DNA of 64,000 bases from Corella eumyota (lineage: Eukaryota; Chordata; Ascidiacea; Phlebobranchia; Corellidae), in assembly GCA_963082875.1 (NCBI GenBank), contig OY720097.1, positions 4,906,501-4,970,500 on the forward strand, in the 5' to 3' direction. This document shows positions 50,927 to 61,394 of this stretch, piece by piece. The translations under genes were made by a program, and so were the position numbers. Below the pieces are notes generated by a model. That model was not told where the DNA came from. It did not search any database and saw only the letters and a list, made by a program, of their open reading frames with translations. The stretch's first letter is position 1. Each line of letters begins with the position of its first letter.

Positions 50927-52411
50927 ATGTACACAATGCTGGCCTACTTTTTGTCTGCTTTACTCGGCTTTTTACTATATGTGACCTTCAAGACTTCTAA
51001 GCAAAAAAATGCCCCACCAGGCCCGACCGGTTATCCAATCTTGGGAAGTTTTTTAAGGCACATGACTCCAGTAATGTTTGATAGAATACCAGTACTTGCA
51101 AAAAAATATGGCAACATATACCAAGTTAATATTTTTAATTTGAATTTTGTTTTTCTTTCTGGATATGACTTGATTAAAGATGTTTTTCGAGACCGGGGAA
51201 CTCGATTTTCCGATAGATATTTTGGTGGTTTACAAGAAGTTGCTAAAAAAGGCTTAAACGCCGCCGGCATAGTTTCCACGCCTTATGGGCCAAAGTGGGC
51301 GGCACATAGAAAATTATTTCACACAACCCTCAAAAAGTTGGGTTTAAATAAAAAAGGTTTAGAAAACAACATTGAAAATGAACTTCCATATATTGAAGAA
51401 GTCATGCAAGGCTTTTGTGATAAAAAATTATTGATAAACCCTGCCCAAGTTCTCGACTTTGCTTCTCTAAATATTATCTCAGTAATAAGCATGGGAAATC
51501 GCTATGATTACAATAATAAAAAATTTAAAAAACTAATAAAGTTGAATCACTCAGTATTTAGTTCAATTGGTACCCCAGACAAAGCACTTGCATTTTATGT
51601 TCTTTGGCCAGGCCTAGGTAAAATCTGGCGTTCAAGAAAAGTCAATGTTCTACAAACTGCATTTCAACAATTTTATGACTTTTTTGAAAAAGAAATTGAA
51701 AACCACAAGTTAAACTTGGACAAAAATGCACCAAAAGATTTTATAGATCATTACTTAATCGAAATGCAAGCAGACTCTAGTAATACTTTTACACCTGATG
51801 ACTTAAAAGTGTCGTTGGTCGATTTTTTTCAAGCGGGCACTGAGACGTCAGCAACTACTTTACGATGGGCTATACTTTACATGGTAAACTACCCAGATAT
51901 CCAAAATAAATGTCGTCAGGAGATAAATACAGTTATTGGAAACAAAAATGTGACTTACGGTGATCGAATAAAACTCCCATTTTGCGATGCAACTATTTTA
52001 GAGGTTCAAAGAAAAGCAACAATAGCTCCTATCGGAATTGCTCATAAACCTCTACAAGACGAAACTATCGCAGGTTACAATATATCTAAAAACACGATGA
52101 TTTTTCCATGGTATCCATCGGTTCATAACTCACCCGAACATTGGCAAAACCCAGAAGAGTTAGATCCCAACAATTTTTTGGATGAAGATGGAAAAGTTAG
52201 TAACAGGGAGGCATTTTTTCCATATGGAGGAGGCAGACGAATATGTTTAGGAATGGAAATTGCAAAAATAGAGTTGTTTGTGTTTTTTGTCGGGATTCTC
52301 CAGAAATTCAAGTTTTCCTTACCTGAAGGAGTTTCAAAGCTGAGTGAGAAACCATTATTCGGTGTTACTTGTCCACCAGAAAACTACGAAGTTGTTATTG
52401 AAAATGTTTAA
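50927..52411 (+). CDS. CYP2-like cytochrome P450, intronless, copy 1
   Basis: Single-exon 494-residue P450. An N-terminal membrane anchor (AYFLSALLGFLLYVTF) is followed by the proline-rich hinge APPGPTGYPILG. Then come helix C WAAHR, I-helix AGTETS (from A303) with the proton-relay Thr, ExxR EVQR (359-362) and the haem loop FPYGGGRRICLG with Cys440. The overall match, including SVHNSPEHWQNPEELDPNNF and AFFPYGGGRRIC, is to CYP2-type microsomal mono-oxygenases. Two positions are unusual: the Phe seven residues before the haem Cys is Tyr, and the acidic residue after CLG is Met. Vertebrate CYP2 genes have nine exons, so the lack of introns suggests retroposition of an ancestor. TTTTTAG at about 50912 could be an acceptor for a 5' UTR intron. 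A close paralogue lies at 58867. Confidence 0.93.
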   Translation: MYTMLAYFLSALLGFLLYVTFKTSKQKNAPPGPTGYPILGSFLRHMTPVMFDRIPVLAKKYGNIYQVNIFNLNFVFLSGYDLIKDVFRDRGTRFSDRYFGGLQEVAKKGLNAAGIVSTPYGPKWAAHRKLFHTTLKKLGLNKKGLENNIENELPYIEEVMQGFCDKKLLINPAQVLDFASLNIISVISMGNRYDYNNKKFKKLIKLNHSVFSSIGTPDKALAFYVLWPGLGKIWRSRKVNVLQTAFQQFYDFFEKEIENHKLNLDKNAPKDFIDHYLIEMQADSSNTFTPDDLKVSLVDFFQAGTETSATTLRWAILYMVNYPDIQNKCRQEINTVIGNKNVTYGDRIKLPFCDATILEVQRKATIAPIGIAHKPLQDETIAGYNISKNTMIFPWYPSVHNSPEHWQNPEELDPNNFLDEDGKVSNREAFFPYGGGRRICLGMEIAKIELFVFFVGILQKFKFSLPEGVSKLSEKPLFGVTCPPENYEVVIENV

Positions 52412-53183
52412 AAACATTTAACTAATAATTATGTATAGGCTTAGTATATCAACAAGTTATATTATCAAATTCTCATTTAACATACCGATGTATTTTTTCT
52501 TTCTGTGAATTGGTTAGAATAACTACATATTTATCAGATTACGCATTTATGTACATTTCAATCGACGTTATAATTAAATCTGTCTAAATATCTACTTCTA
52601 ACCCTTTTTTTAATTTTATCTTGCAAAATAATTATTTTTATAGCAATAACTTATTGCATTTACCCTTTTTATAGTGCTAGCATTACTTAGCAACATAACA
52701 ATTTTTTGTAAATTTTTTTTTGTATACCTTGTTAGAAAAATTATAAATTAAAAAATGAAATTTGTTTAAAAAAACTTTTTTTTTTTAAATTGAAATTGTT
52801 AATTTTTTCTGCATTGTTTATTATAGGAACTCGAATATATATTGTATTTACTGCTTTAATTACATTTATCTTATCAATAATTTCATATGTATATATTGCA
52901 CAAATAATAAAATGCTTTAATGATCTGTAAGAAACTGCAATACATTTGATTACATCTATTTATATGAAATTCTGCGATTTTTAAAAATATATCAAACATT
53001 TACTTGAACTTTAGCATAATTGCATAACAAAACAAACTTGAAATAATAACATGATTGATCTATTATTATTCAGCAATCAAAAGCCAGATATATTTATTTA
53101 CAAATCAGTAATAATTTCTTATTAGGTATGATAAACTAACAATCATGATTAAGTCGACCAACAAAGTTAGTTTCACTTTAAAC
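52412..53183. other. Convergent intergenic region
   Basis: 3' ends of the P450 (+) and fucosidase (-) genes face each other. AATAAA occurs at 52906-52911 on + and on the - strand at 53093-53098; the latter suits the fucosidase transcript. Nothing else seen. Confidence 0.45.
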
Positions 53184-56100
53184 TTATTCAAAACCTGTAA
53201 GGGCAAGGGTCCACACAAGAGTGTGTGGCAACTTTGAAATAGGCACAATTGGCATTTCCACAGCAATGCCTTTAGGTAAAATACTAGCCCAACTCAACTC
53301 ACCAAACTCTTCCAAACCTACCATCTTCACACTTGATGTGGATGTTGAATTTGTCGGTTCATTAAGTAGCAATATATTGGATTCTGGCCAATCAGTAACA
53401 TACACAAATACAGTGGTAGATTCGAATGCAGGGAATTCACGATTTTCATTTAGAAGTGTCCTGCATTAAAACACATTATAATAAATGGGATTACGTAAAC
53501 CATAAAATTTTATTTACAAAAAAATGTTGTTACACTTACACTTTGCTATCATTAACATGCAATCGTTTTTGCCTTATATTCCAATTAGCTCTTAGATTTT
53601 TGGTCAGGCGTTGGGCTTCATCAAACGCAGTTTTGCTGGTTTGTTGTGAATACCAACAACCAGTAGTGGATGGATCTTTCTGTACACGCCAAGGTGTGGT
53701 GCCATAAATTGCATACCCATTAACAGCCATCCATTTTCCCATTTCTTGCAATCTTTCCTAATAGTAAAAAGATATTAAATTTTTAGTCATTAATAAATTT
53801 TTTAATAGTAATAATTTTATATTTTAAAAAGTTTAAATATATACCTGTAGTATTGGGTTGATGACACCTGCTTTGGTTGGGCCAACATTCATCAGCATAT
53901 TTCCACCACAACTTACGGTTTCAACAAACGTCTAAAAATACAATAATTTAACTTTTACGTAATATTGTTTAATTGAAATTTTTTATTATAATGCATTTTA
54001 AAACATGCTAAGATAACAATTTGAAAATAAAGTAAAATTAATTTGAAAACAAAAAGTTAGAATGGGAGATTTTATGAAACAAAAATATTAGTTATGTTAT
54101 ATATATATATATTTATGTAACTATAGTTAAACACATAGGAAAGTTCACAAAAAATAAAACTTTGAAGTGGACGAAATTATACAAATTAATTATCTTACCA
54201 CTAGCATCTCTTTGGTTGTTAAAAACTGCGATATATCAGTGTCTCTTCTCCAACTCCATGACAACTTGTTTAAGGTCATTGCATTCTCCCATTTATAACT
54301 TGGGGCAAATCCAGGATTATAGCGATCGTTGCATGTGAAGTACCCGCCATGTTTGCATGGGGTATTTTTGCCCCAGCGATCGTTTGTTACCACTATATCC
54401 TTTAAATAAAATAATGAAAGTAAAATAATGAATGTAACAAATATAACAAAAAATACAATTAAAAAAGGTATGGTATGAAATAAATATACAATTGAGTTTA
54501 AAAATGATTAAATAGCAGTATAAATATTGACAAACTTATCAGGGCAAATTAAGTTGCTAATCAGTTACTTATTTTAATGTACTTAAAAATATGTTAATGT
54601 TTTACGTAAAGCAATTTCAATTAACAACCCAATTTACCTTGACTGGGCTTTCATTGTATAACCAAGCCAGAAAGATTGTACTATTCCAATACCAACTCTC
54701 TGCTTCCCACTGGCCATCTGACCATAATAATTCTGGCTCATAAGTATTTACAATTTCATATAATTCAGGTAATGTTTTTTGCATGACAAACTTGTTGGTC
54801 TGAAAGTTGTTGGCTTTATCTTGAAGATATAACGAGTTGTACCATTCGTACAGGGAATGATATAGGCCAAAATGTAAATCAGATCTAAAGTAATAACGTA
54901 AATTAATGTATGTAACAACATAAAATTAAAAAAAATAGTGTTGTTATAGTATTTTAGAGCCCAAACTAGTTACAAAAAAACCTGTGATTTAAAAACATGT
55001 GGTGTAGTGGTAAAAACACTTGCTACACCACCACGAGGTCGTGGGTTCAATCCCCACTGATCTCATGCTGTAGAATCCTTAAGTAAGGCGCTATAAACAG
55101 CATCAACTCCTGCTGAGCCAGCACTTAATCAGCAGCATATTTACTGGGCAGTTATAGTCTATCTTAAAAAATGCCACAGGTCACTCGAGACTGGGTCGGG
55201 GTAACGGATGTTACTCTATGTCTAAGTCGCGCATTCGACTTTTCCATATCGACGATAAAGATATATATATCTTTATCGACGATAAAGATATATATATCTT
55301 TTTTTGCTGTTGCTGTTATATATATATATATACAAACAAAAAATTCAATTGTTAATATTCATTCATTGGATTTTAAATGTGTGATACAATTCTGTAAAGT
55401 TAAAAAAATCAAGCATATGCTGTCTTAAACTTACTCGTTTTTAATAGCTTTGGCAAAATCACCAACTAAATCTCTGTGTGGACCAACAGCCATTGAATTC
55501 CAGTTCCATGAATGGTTTGTAGGCCAGTTACAAAATCCTTCGTGGTGTTTTGACGTTAACACTGCATACCTTGCCCCAGAAGCTTTTAAATAAAATATGA
55601 TAACTTAAAAGAAATATTATCAAATTTAGATTATTATTAAATAACGACAGCAAGGAATATATATATACTTATAAACTTTTAAAGTTAGACAGAGAATAAA
55701 AAATATTTAATAAAGTCTAAAATTAAAAATAAAATAGGCCTTCACTAAAAATAGGTTATAGCCATTCATACATTTAAACAAATCGGCCCATTCTTTGGGT
55801 TCATAAAACTCAGCGGTAAAGTCCTTTGCAAAGTCGGCATAACTAAAATGTGGTTTGTAATTTTTTGCCATAAATTCCGCCCATGCTGGCGAACCACTTG
55901 TCTTCCAGTAATACCAACCCCAAGCTGGACTCTGACCAAAACTTGGTACTAAATTTAACAAAATTTTATTTAATTGGAGCAGTTTGAACATTTTAGTTTT
56001 TTATTATATTTAAATTTTTTTTATCGATAAAAATAAAACTTTATATACAACTTTATATTATATATATATATATGCATTTTTATTGCGGGAGCCTACAAAG

Positions 56101-57011
56101 AAAGTTACATTAAAAATTCAAATGTTTTTGTTCCAAACCTGAAAAAACTCCCCAATGAATAAAAATTCCTAGTTTGCTAAAATCATACCACCCTGGCAAT
56201 GGCCTGGAATCCAAGGATGCCCAAGTTGCATTATAAACAACATTTTCTCTTGAAGGTTTTTTCTCATCTTTTATGTTTTCTCTAAAACACATAAAATAGT
56301 CAATTTATTAATAAAATAATAATTTACCAAATCAGGCACATGAACTTTTTTTTTTTTTTTTTTTTTTTGTATATATCTTTATCCTCGATGTGGGAAAGTC
56401 GAATGCGCGACTTAAACATAGAGTAACATCAGTTACTCCGACCCAGTCTCGAGTTGCCTGTAGCAGTTTGGAATATTATAGAGACTATAATTGCCTGGTA
56501 ATTATGCTGCTGATTAAGTGCTGGCTCAGCAGGAGTTCATACCGTTTATAGCGCCTTACTCAAGTGCGCTACAGCATGAGATCAGTGGGGATTGAACCCA
56601 CGACCCCATGTGTGGTGTAGCAAGTGTTCTTACCACTACACCACGCTGCCGGTTCTAACTTGCTGACTTGCAGGCTTTGTTATAAAATATGCTTTAACTT
56701 ATTAACAGATATATATCTTATTATAACTTACTTATCGATTTAAATCATTAGTAATAATTAAAAAGAAACTCTAAGTTTTATATGGTCATTTCAACTTTAA
56801 AAATTACAATTAAAATTAACAGCAAAAATTGTAACTTAAACAAATTGGACATAAATCTATTTTTTTAATTCAAATTTGAAATAAACTGTTATGTAACAGC
56901 AAAATAACATTTTAAAATAGTTTACCTATGTAGACTTGGTTTGTCCAGCACCAGTGAAGATGTTAAACTTGCCAAACAACACAAAAACACCAAATACAAA
57001 AAAGCATTCAT
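53184..57011 (-). CDS. FUCA-like: Alpha-L-fucosidase, GH29 (9 exons)
   Basis: Spliced CDS on the - strand, 5' to 3': 57011-56926, 56281-56139, 55948-55772, 55582-55435, 54884-54638, 54399-54199, 53931-53845, 53757-53540, 53460-53184. All junctions are GT-AG with consistent phases, giving 527 residues. A signal peptide ([19 protein letters not shown]) sends it to the secretory or lysosomal route. GH29 hallmarks follow: [35 protein letters not shown], and LLWSDGQWE with the predicted nucleophile Asp241 (aligned with human FUCA1), then TNDRWG, GGYFTC and [15 protein letters not shown]-terminal beta-domain ends WTLALTGFE. It removes terminal L-fucose from glycans. It is longer than human FUCA1 (466), partly because of about 40 extra residues around the exon 8/9 junction. 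SINEs lie in introns 1 and 4. The start is the first ATG before the signal peptide. Confidence 0.95.
54996..55340 (+). repeat. tRNA-derived SINE, copy 1 (fucosidase intron 4)
   Basis: Head with box A GTGGTGTAGTGGTAA and box B GGGTTCAATCCCC, body shared with 56346-56650 and 60369-60663 (AAGGCGCTATAAAC, ACTCCTGCTGAGCC, GTTACTCTATG, CGCATTCGACTTTTCC). The tail, built on GATAAAGATATATATA, is doubled here. It is antisense to the fucosidase gene. Confidence 0.88.
56346..56650 (-). repeat. tRNA-derived SINE, copy 2, full length (fucosidase intron 1)
   Basis: Read on the - strand: GGCAGCGTGGTGTAGTGGTA (head and box A), GGGTTCAATCCCC (box B), the shared body, then ATCGAGGATAAAGATATATA and a poly(A) run of about 23, seen as T on +. 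It is sense to the fucosidase gene and inverted relative to copy 1. The long clean A-tail suggests this is the youngest of the three. Confidence 0.9.
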
Positions 57012-57324
57012 TTTTGAATGTTTTTTATTAAATTTTATACCCAAATCTAAAAATTTTATTATCTAATTATTTAATAACAATAAACTAACCCACAGCAAAA
57101 CAAAAACTTACAATTTTTAATACAAAATGTGAATAAGAGCAGTTTAGATTGCATTGCCTCTTTTGTAAACAGAAACGGTATTACAGTTTCGCAACAAAGC
57201 AATATCAATCACGTGACCAACTAAAGATCAGCAAAACAACTATCATACGGGGAATAACCTATAATTAGCATATCAACAATGGAGTCATTAAACCATTACT
57301 TTATCCTTAAATAATTTCGGATTA
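57012..57324. other. Fucosidase upstream region
   Basis: Probable promoter and 5' UTR of the fucosidase gene. No clear TATA box seen. A MITE begins at 57325. Confidence 0.4.
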
Positions 57325-57568
57325 CGACTAAAGGCCTGTTCACACGACAGGGTAACGTTGCGTTGCGTTATGTAACTTTACGAGTTCTAGGGAAAAGTAT
57401 ACCGCTTATGAAATCTTGCATAAACTTTGCTCCAGCAAAAATTTTCGAAATCGCACGTAACTTTCGCAAAATTTCGTGCGAGTGAAGGACACTTCATTTT
57501 AAAAGGTTGCGCAATCTTGCATTACGTTAAGTTGCGTTGCGTACGCCGTGTGAACGGGCCTTTAGTCG
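57325..57568. mobile_element. MITE with ~22-bp terminal inverted repeats
   Basis: Left end CGACTAAAGGCCTGTTCACA and right end TGTGAACGGGCCTTTAGTCG are inverted copies with one mismatch in the first 20 bases. The 244-bp element is richer in CpG than its surroundings and carries subterminal GTTGCGTTGCG motifs at both ends. It has no coding capacity, so it is a non-autonomous DNA transposon. I cannot define the target-site duplication with certainty, so the superfamily is open. Confidence 0.85.
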
Positions 57569-58290
57569 CAAATTTTACCCTTTCAAAGGATTTGCAAAAC
57601 AAAATATATTGTTTAATAGTGGTTTGTTCAATTTGAAGTTGGAGGGTTTTTGCATAAATGACAATCCTAATATGCAGTAATATTGGGTAATACTTGAAAA
57701 AAGGCGATCAGCAATTATTCCGGAATCTACTCTCTTCGCTTCATATTTTTTAATTTAATGGCAATAATCCAATAAGTACACAACACGCGTAGCCTTTTTT
57801 AATAATAAATCCGGAAATTGCGACAGTTGCGTTGACATAACTTTTATTACATCATTCTATATACTAAAGTTTTCACGTTTTTGTCGTGTTTTTAAAAATG
57901 AATCGTTTTTTTAAAAAGACTTCGAAGCAAATTTACTAATAGAAGCCAGTTGATACTATGAGAAAAAGAAAGTATAACATAACATACGCTAAGCGAAAAA
58001 AAGTTAATCGTCGATAGATGAAAGCTGTTTAACCTTTAGGGCTTCAAGCTACTAATAATACATTATTGCAAAATTGCATAGCAGTAGGAAAATGTGACTA
58101 CACCGTTTGGTTAAGTAACTTAAAACTGTAAAACATAAGATTAAAAAAGTAGTTTAACAAGTAGTGCCATTCAAAAAAGTTTAAAACAACTGAACTATTT
58201 TTACCCTTTCTTTAAAATTATAAAGTTTAAGCAAAATAAAATACAACGTAAGATCGAATTTGAGAATTTCAAGTAAATTAGATTGTTAAC
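57569..58290. other. Intergenic, AT-rich
   Basis: No gene recognised between the MITE and the minisatellite. Confidence 0.4.
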
Positions 58291-58622
58291 TATATAGTAG
58301 GCAATATAAAAATATCCGTGATACAGTTTTACTGTATAATAACCGATATAAAAATATCCGTGATACAGTTTTACTGTATAATAACTGATATAAAAATATC
58401 CGTGATATAGTTTAACTATATATTTACCGATATAAAAATATCCGTGATATAGTTTTACTATATAGTAGGCCATATAAAAATATCCGTGATATAGTTTTAC
58501 TATATATTAACTGATATAAAAATATCCGTGATATAGTTTTACTATATAGTAGGCAATATAAAAATATCTGTGATATAGTACTGTTACGTAACAATAGACA
58601 CAAAAATATCCGTGATAAAAAA
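58291..58622. repeat. 42-bp minisatellite, ~8 units, each with an inverted repeat
   Basis: AATATCCG landmarks recur every 42 bases (58311, 58353, 58395, 58437, 58479, 58521, 58563, 58605). Most units hold a perfect short inverted repeat, either ATACAGTTTTACTGTAT or ATATAGTTTTACTATAT. The last units change, with GTTACGTAAC replacing the loop. It lies about 250 bases upstream of the second P450 gene. Because 42 is divisible by three, two - strand frames stay open across it; I regard these as fortuitous. Confidence 0.92.
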
Positions 58623-58866
58623 ATGTCCATCAATATCCGTGGATATCCGGGTTTTACCCACACCCCGTAATTTTAGCAAAAATATAGGTAAATATTTTTT
58701 TAAGGTAAAACCCCAAAATTGTTACCGTTTATGCTATCTTAGTTGTTTACCAACAAACAGTCTGAAAAAGATAGATGCAAGCAAGTGTTGACTATGAAAT
58801 ACATCTTTAACATTCATAATATCTGTTATTTTAATGTTTTTTAGTTTTCTGTTTTTAATTAATAAG

Positions 58867-60348
58867 ATGTACACAATACTGGCATACTTTTTAACTGGTT
58901 TTGTTGGATATTTAGTGTATTTGACTTACAAGACTTCTAAGCAAAAAAATGCCCCACCTGGCCCAACTGGATATCCAATTTTGGGAAGTTTTGTGAAGCA
59001 CATGACTCCAGTATTGTATGATAAAATACCAGTACTTGCAAAAAAATATGGCAACATATACCAAGTTAATATTTTTAATTTGAATTTTGTTTTTCTTTCT
59101 GGATATGACTTGATTAAAGATGTATATCGAGACAGAGGGGCTAGATTTTCCGATAGATATTTAGGTGGTTTACAAGAAGTTGCTAAAAAAGGCTTAAACG
59201 GTGGCATAGTTTTCGCACCCTATGGGCCAAAGTGGGCGGCACATAGAAAATTATTTCACACGGCCCTTAAAAAACTAGGTTTAAATAAAAGTGGTTTAGA
59301 AAACAACATTGAAAATGAACTTCCATATATTGAAGAAGTTATGCAAGGCTTTTGTGATCAAAAATTATTGATAAACCCTGCCCAAGTTCTCGACTTTGCT
59401 TCTCTAAATATTATCTCAGTAATAAGCATGGGAAATCGCTATGATTACAATAATGATAAATTCAACGAACTAATTCAATTAAATCACTCTGTATTCAAAG
59501 CATTTGGTTTCCATGATAGATTATCTGCATTGTATATTCTTTGGCCTGGTTTAGGTAAAATCTGGGTTTCATGGAAAGCCAAGATTCTGCAAACTGCGTA
59601 TCAACATTTTTATGATTTTTTTGAAAAAGACATTGAAAACCACAAGCAAAACTTGGACAAAAATGCACCAAAAGATTTCATAGACCACTACCTAATCCAA
59701 ATGAATACAGACTCCAGTAATACATTCACATATGTTGACTTAAAATTGTCTTTGATTGATTTTTTTCAAGCGGGCACTGAGACGACAGCAACTACTTTAA
59801 GATGGGCTATACTTTACATGGTAAACTACCCAGATATCCAAAATAAATGTCGTCAGGAGATAAATACAGTTATAGGAAATGGAAAGGTGACTTACAGTGA
59901 TCGTATAAAACTTCCGTTTTGCGATGCAACTATTTTAGAAGTTCAAAGAAAATCGACAATAGCCCCTATAGGACTTGCTCATAAACCTCTACAAGATGAA
60001 ACTATTGCAGGTTACAATATATCCAAAAACACAATAATATTTCCATGGTTTCCATCTGTACATAACTCACCCGAACATTGGCAAAACCCAGAAGAGTTTG
60101 ATCCCAACAATTTTTTGGATGAAGATGGAAAAGTTGGGAACAGGGAGGCATTTTTTCCATATGGAGGAGGCAGACGAATATGTTTAGGAATGGAAATTGC
60201 AAAAATAGAGTTGTTTGTGTTTTTTGTCGGGATTCTCCAGAAATTCAAGTTTTCCTTACCTGAAGGAGTTTCAAAGCTGAGTGAGAAAAAGTTGATCGGT
60301 GTTACTTGTCCCCCAGAAAACTATGAAGTTGTTATTGAAAATGTGTAA
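58867..60348 (+). CDS. CYP2-like cytochrome P450, intronless, copy 2
   Basis: Single-exon 493-residue P450, very similar to 50927-52411 with long identical runs. It shares the membrane anchor, APPGPTGYPILG hinge, helix C WAAHR, I-helix AGTETT, EVQR and FPYGGGRRICLG haem loop with Cys439, including the same Tyr and Met at the unusual positions. An in-frame ATG 33 bases upstream (58834) exists, but the MYTILAYFL start at 58867 matches the paralogue, so I prefer it. Differences cluster in the region around 59450-59600 (substrate-recognition region between helices F and G), suggesting different substrates. A TTTTTTAG upstream could again be a 5' UTR acceptor. A SINE begins about 20 bases after the stop. 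Confidence 0.93.
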   Translation: MYTILAYFLTGFVGYLVYLTYKTSKQKNAPPGPTGYPILGSFVKHMTPVLYDKIPVLAKKYGNIYQVNIFNLNFVFLSGYDLIKDVYRDRGARFSDRYLGGLQEVAKKGLNGGIVFAPYGPKWAAHRKLFHTALKKLGLNKSGLENNIENELPYIEEVMQGFCDQKLLINPAQVLDFASLNIISVISMGNRYDYNNDKFNELIQLNHSVFKAFGFHDRLSALYILWPGLGKIWVSWKAKILQTAYQHFYDFFEKDIENHKQNLDKNAPKDFIDHYLIQMNTDSSNTFTYVDLKLSLIDFFQAGTETTATTLRWAILYMVNYPDIQNKCRQEINTVIGNGKVTYSDRIKLPFCDATILEVQRKSTIAPIGLAHKPLQDETIAGYNISKNTIIFPWFPSVHNSPEHWQNPEEFDPNNFLDEDGKVGNREAFFPYGGGRRICLGMEIAKIELFVFFVGILQKFKFSLPEGVSKLSEKKLIGVTCPPENYEVVIENV

Positions 60349-60368
60349 TAACATTAAAGTTGAACCGA

Positions 60369-60663
60369 CAGCGTGGTGTAGTGGTAAGAACACTTGCTAT
60401 ACGACACATGAGGTCTTAGGTTCAATCCCCACTGATCTCATAGTGTAGCGCCCTCGAGTAAGGCGCTATAAATGTTATGAACTTCTGCTGAGCCCCCACT
60501 TAATCGGCTGTATAACTATTGGGTAATTATAATTTATAATATCCTAAACTGCCAAAGGCAACTCAAGATTGGGGGGTCGGAGTAACTGATGTTACTCTAT
60601 GTTAAAGTCGCACATTCGACTTTTCCACATCGAGGATAAAGACATATATACAACAAAAAAAAA
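60369..60663 (+). repeat. tRNA-derived SINE, copy 3 (3' flank of P450 copy 2)
   Basis: Box A TGGTGTAGTGGT (60374-60385) and box B GGTTCAATCCCC (60419-60430), the shared body, and an ATATATAC plus A-rich tail. It starts about 20 bases after the P450 stop and so probably lies in that gene's 3' UTR. Confidence 0.88.
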
Positions 60664-61394
60664 TTGTATAGTCTTATCATACACACACTATTATATAATC
60701 AGGTTTTTATTTAATATTGCAGTACTATTTTATCTTTACTATTTTGCCAGAAATTTATACACAAACATATTATATCCTATGATGCTTAATTACCTCACTT
60801 AGCTTTTTTTATAGCACTAGTATTTCTTAGCAATAAAAGTATATTTTTTTATGAAAACCTCAAAAGAAGATTAACTAATTTAAAAGTATATTTGTACAAA
60901 AAATACCTTTGTTTGTAAAAATGAAATACATAATCTTTTTCTTGCCTTAATTAAATTCATCTTATTAATAATTTTAAATGTACAAAAAATATTATGCTTA
61001 AATAAACTGTATATTATATAAATAATTTTTTTTTGTAAATGAAGTTATGCAATTTCAACAGATATAAACAAAAATCTGTTTATTATAGTTAAATTCATGT
61101 TTGTATATTAAATGTTTTTTCTAAAACCGTTAAAATTTGAAAATTAAATTAAATGTTAATGGCATCCACAAATGCTTAAATCATTTTTTTACTATACCAC
61201 AAGAGGTGATTTTTTTGAAATTTTTATTCAAAATATTAACATAATTTTACAAAAGATTAAGAAACTTATATACAGCAAAATGGCAGTACATTTAAAGAAA
61301 ATAAACAAACACAATTTAAAGTTAACCAATTTAAAAGTGGCACCACATTTGTAAATCAACTTAACAAGGGTAGATAGATAATCCACTTCAAATT
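60664..61394. other. Convergent intergenic region
   Basis: AT-rich. No gene seen. An AATAAA on the - strand at 61222-61227 could serve the MCM2 transcript. Confidence 0.4.

Noticed and set aside
53221-53707. + strand frames opposite fucosidase exons 8 and 9
   Set aside because: They are antisense shadows of well-supported exons.
58201-58663. Two overlapping - strand frames across the 42-bp minisatellite (repeating YHGYFYI)
   Set aside because: 42 is a multiple of three, so frames stay open by chance. There is no signal, no domain and no intron context.
58834-58866. Upstream in-frame ATG of P450 copy 2 adding 11 residues
   Set aside because: The paralogue starts at the equivalent of 58867, and the extra residues fall in a stretch that looks like 5' UTR.
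54996-60663. True tRNA genes at the box A/box B sites
   Set aside because: The heads continue into a shared ~200-base body and tail, and no full cloverleaf is evident, so they are SINEs.
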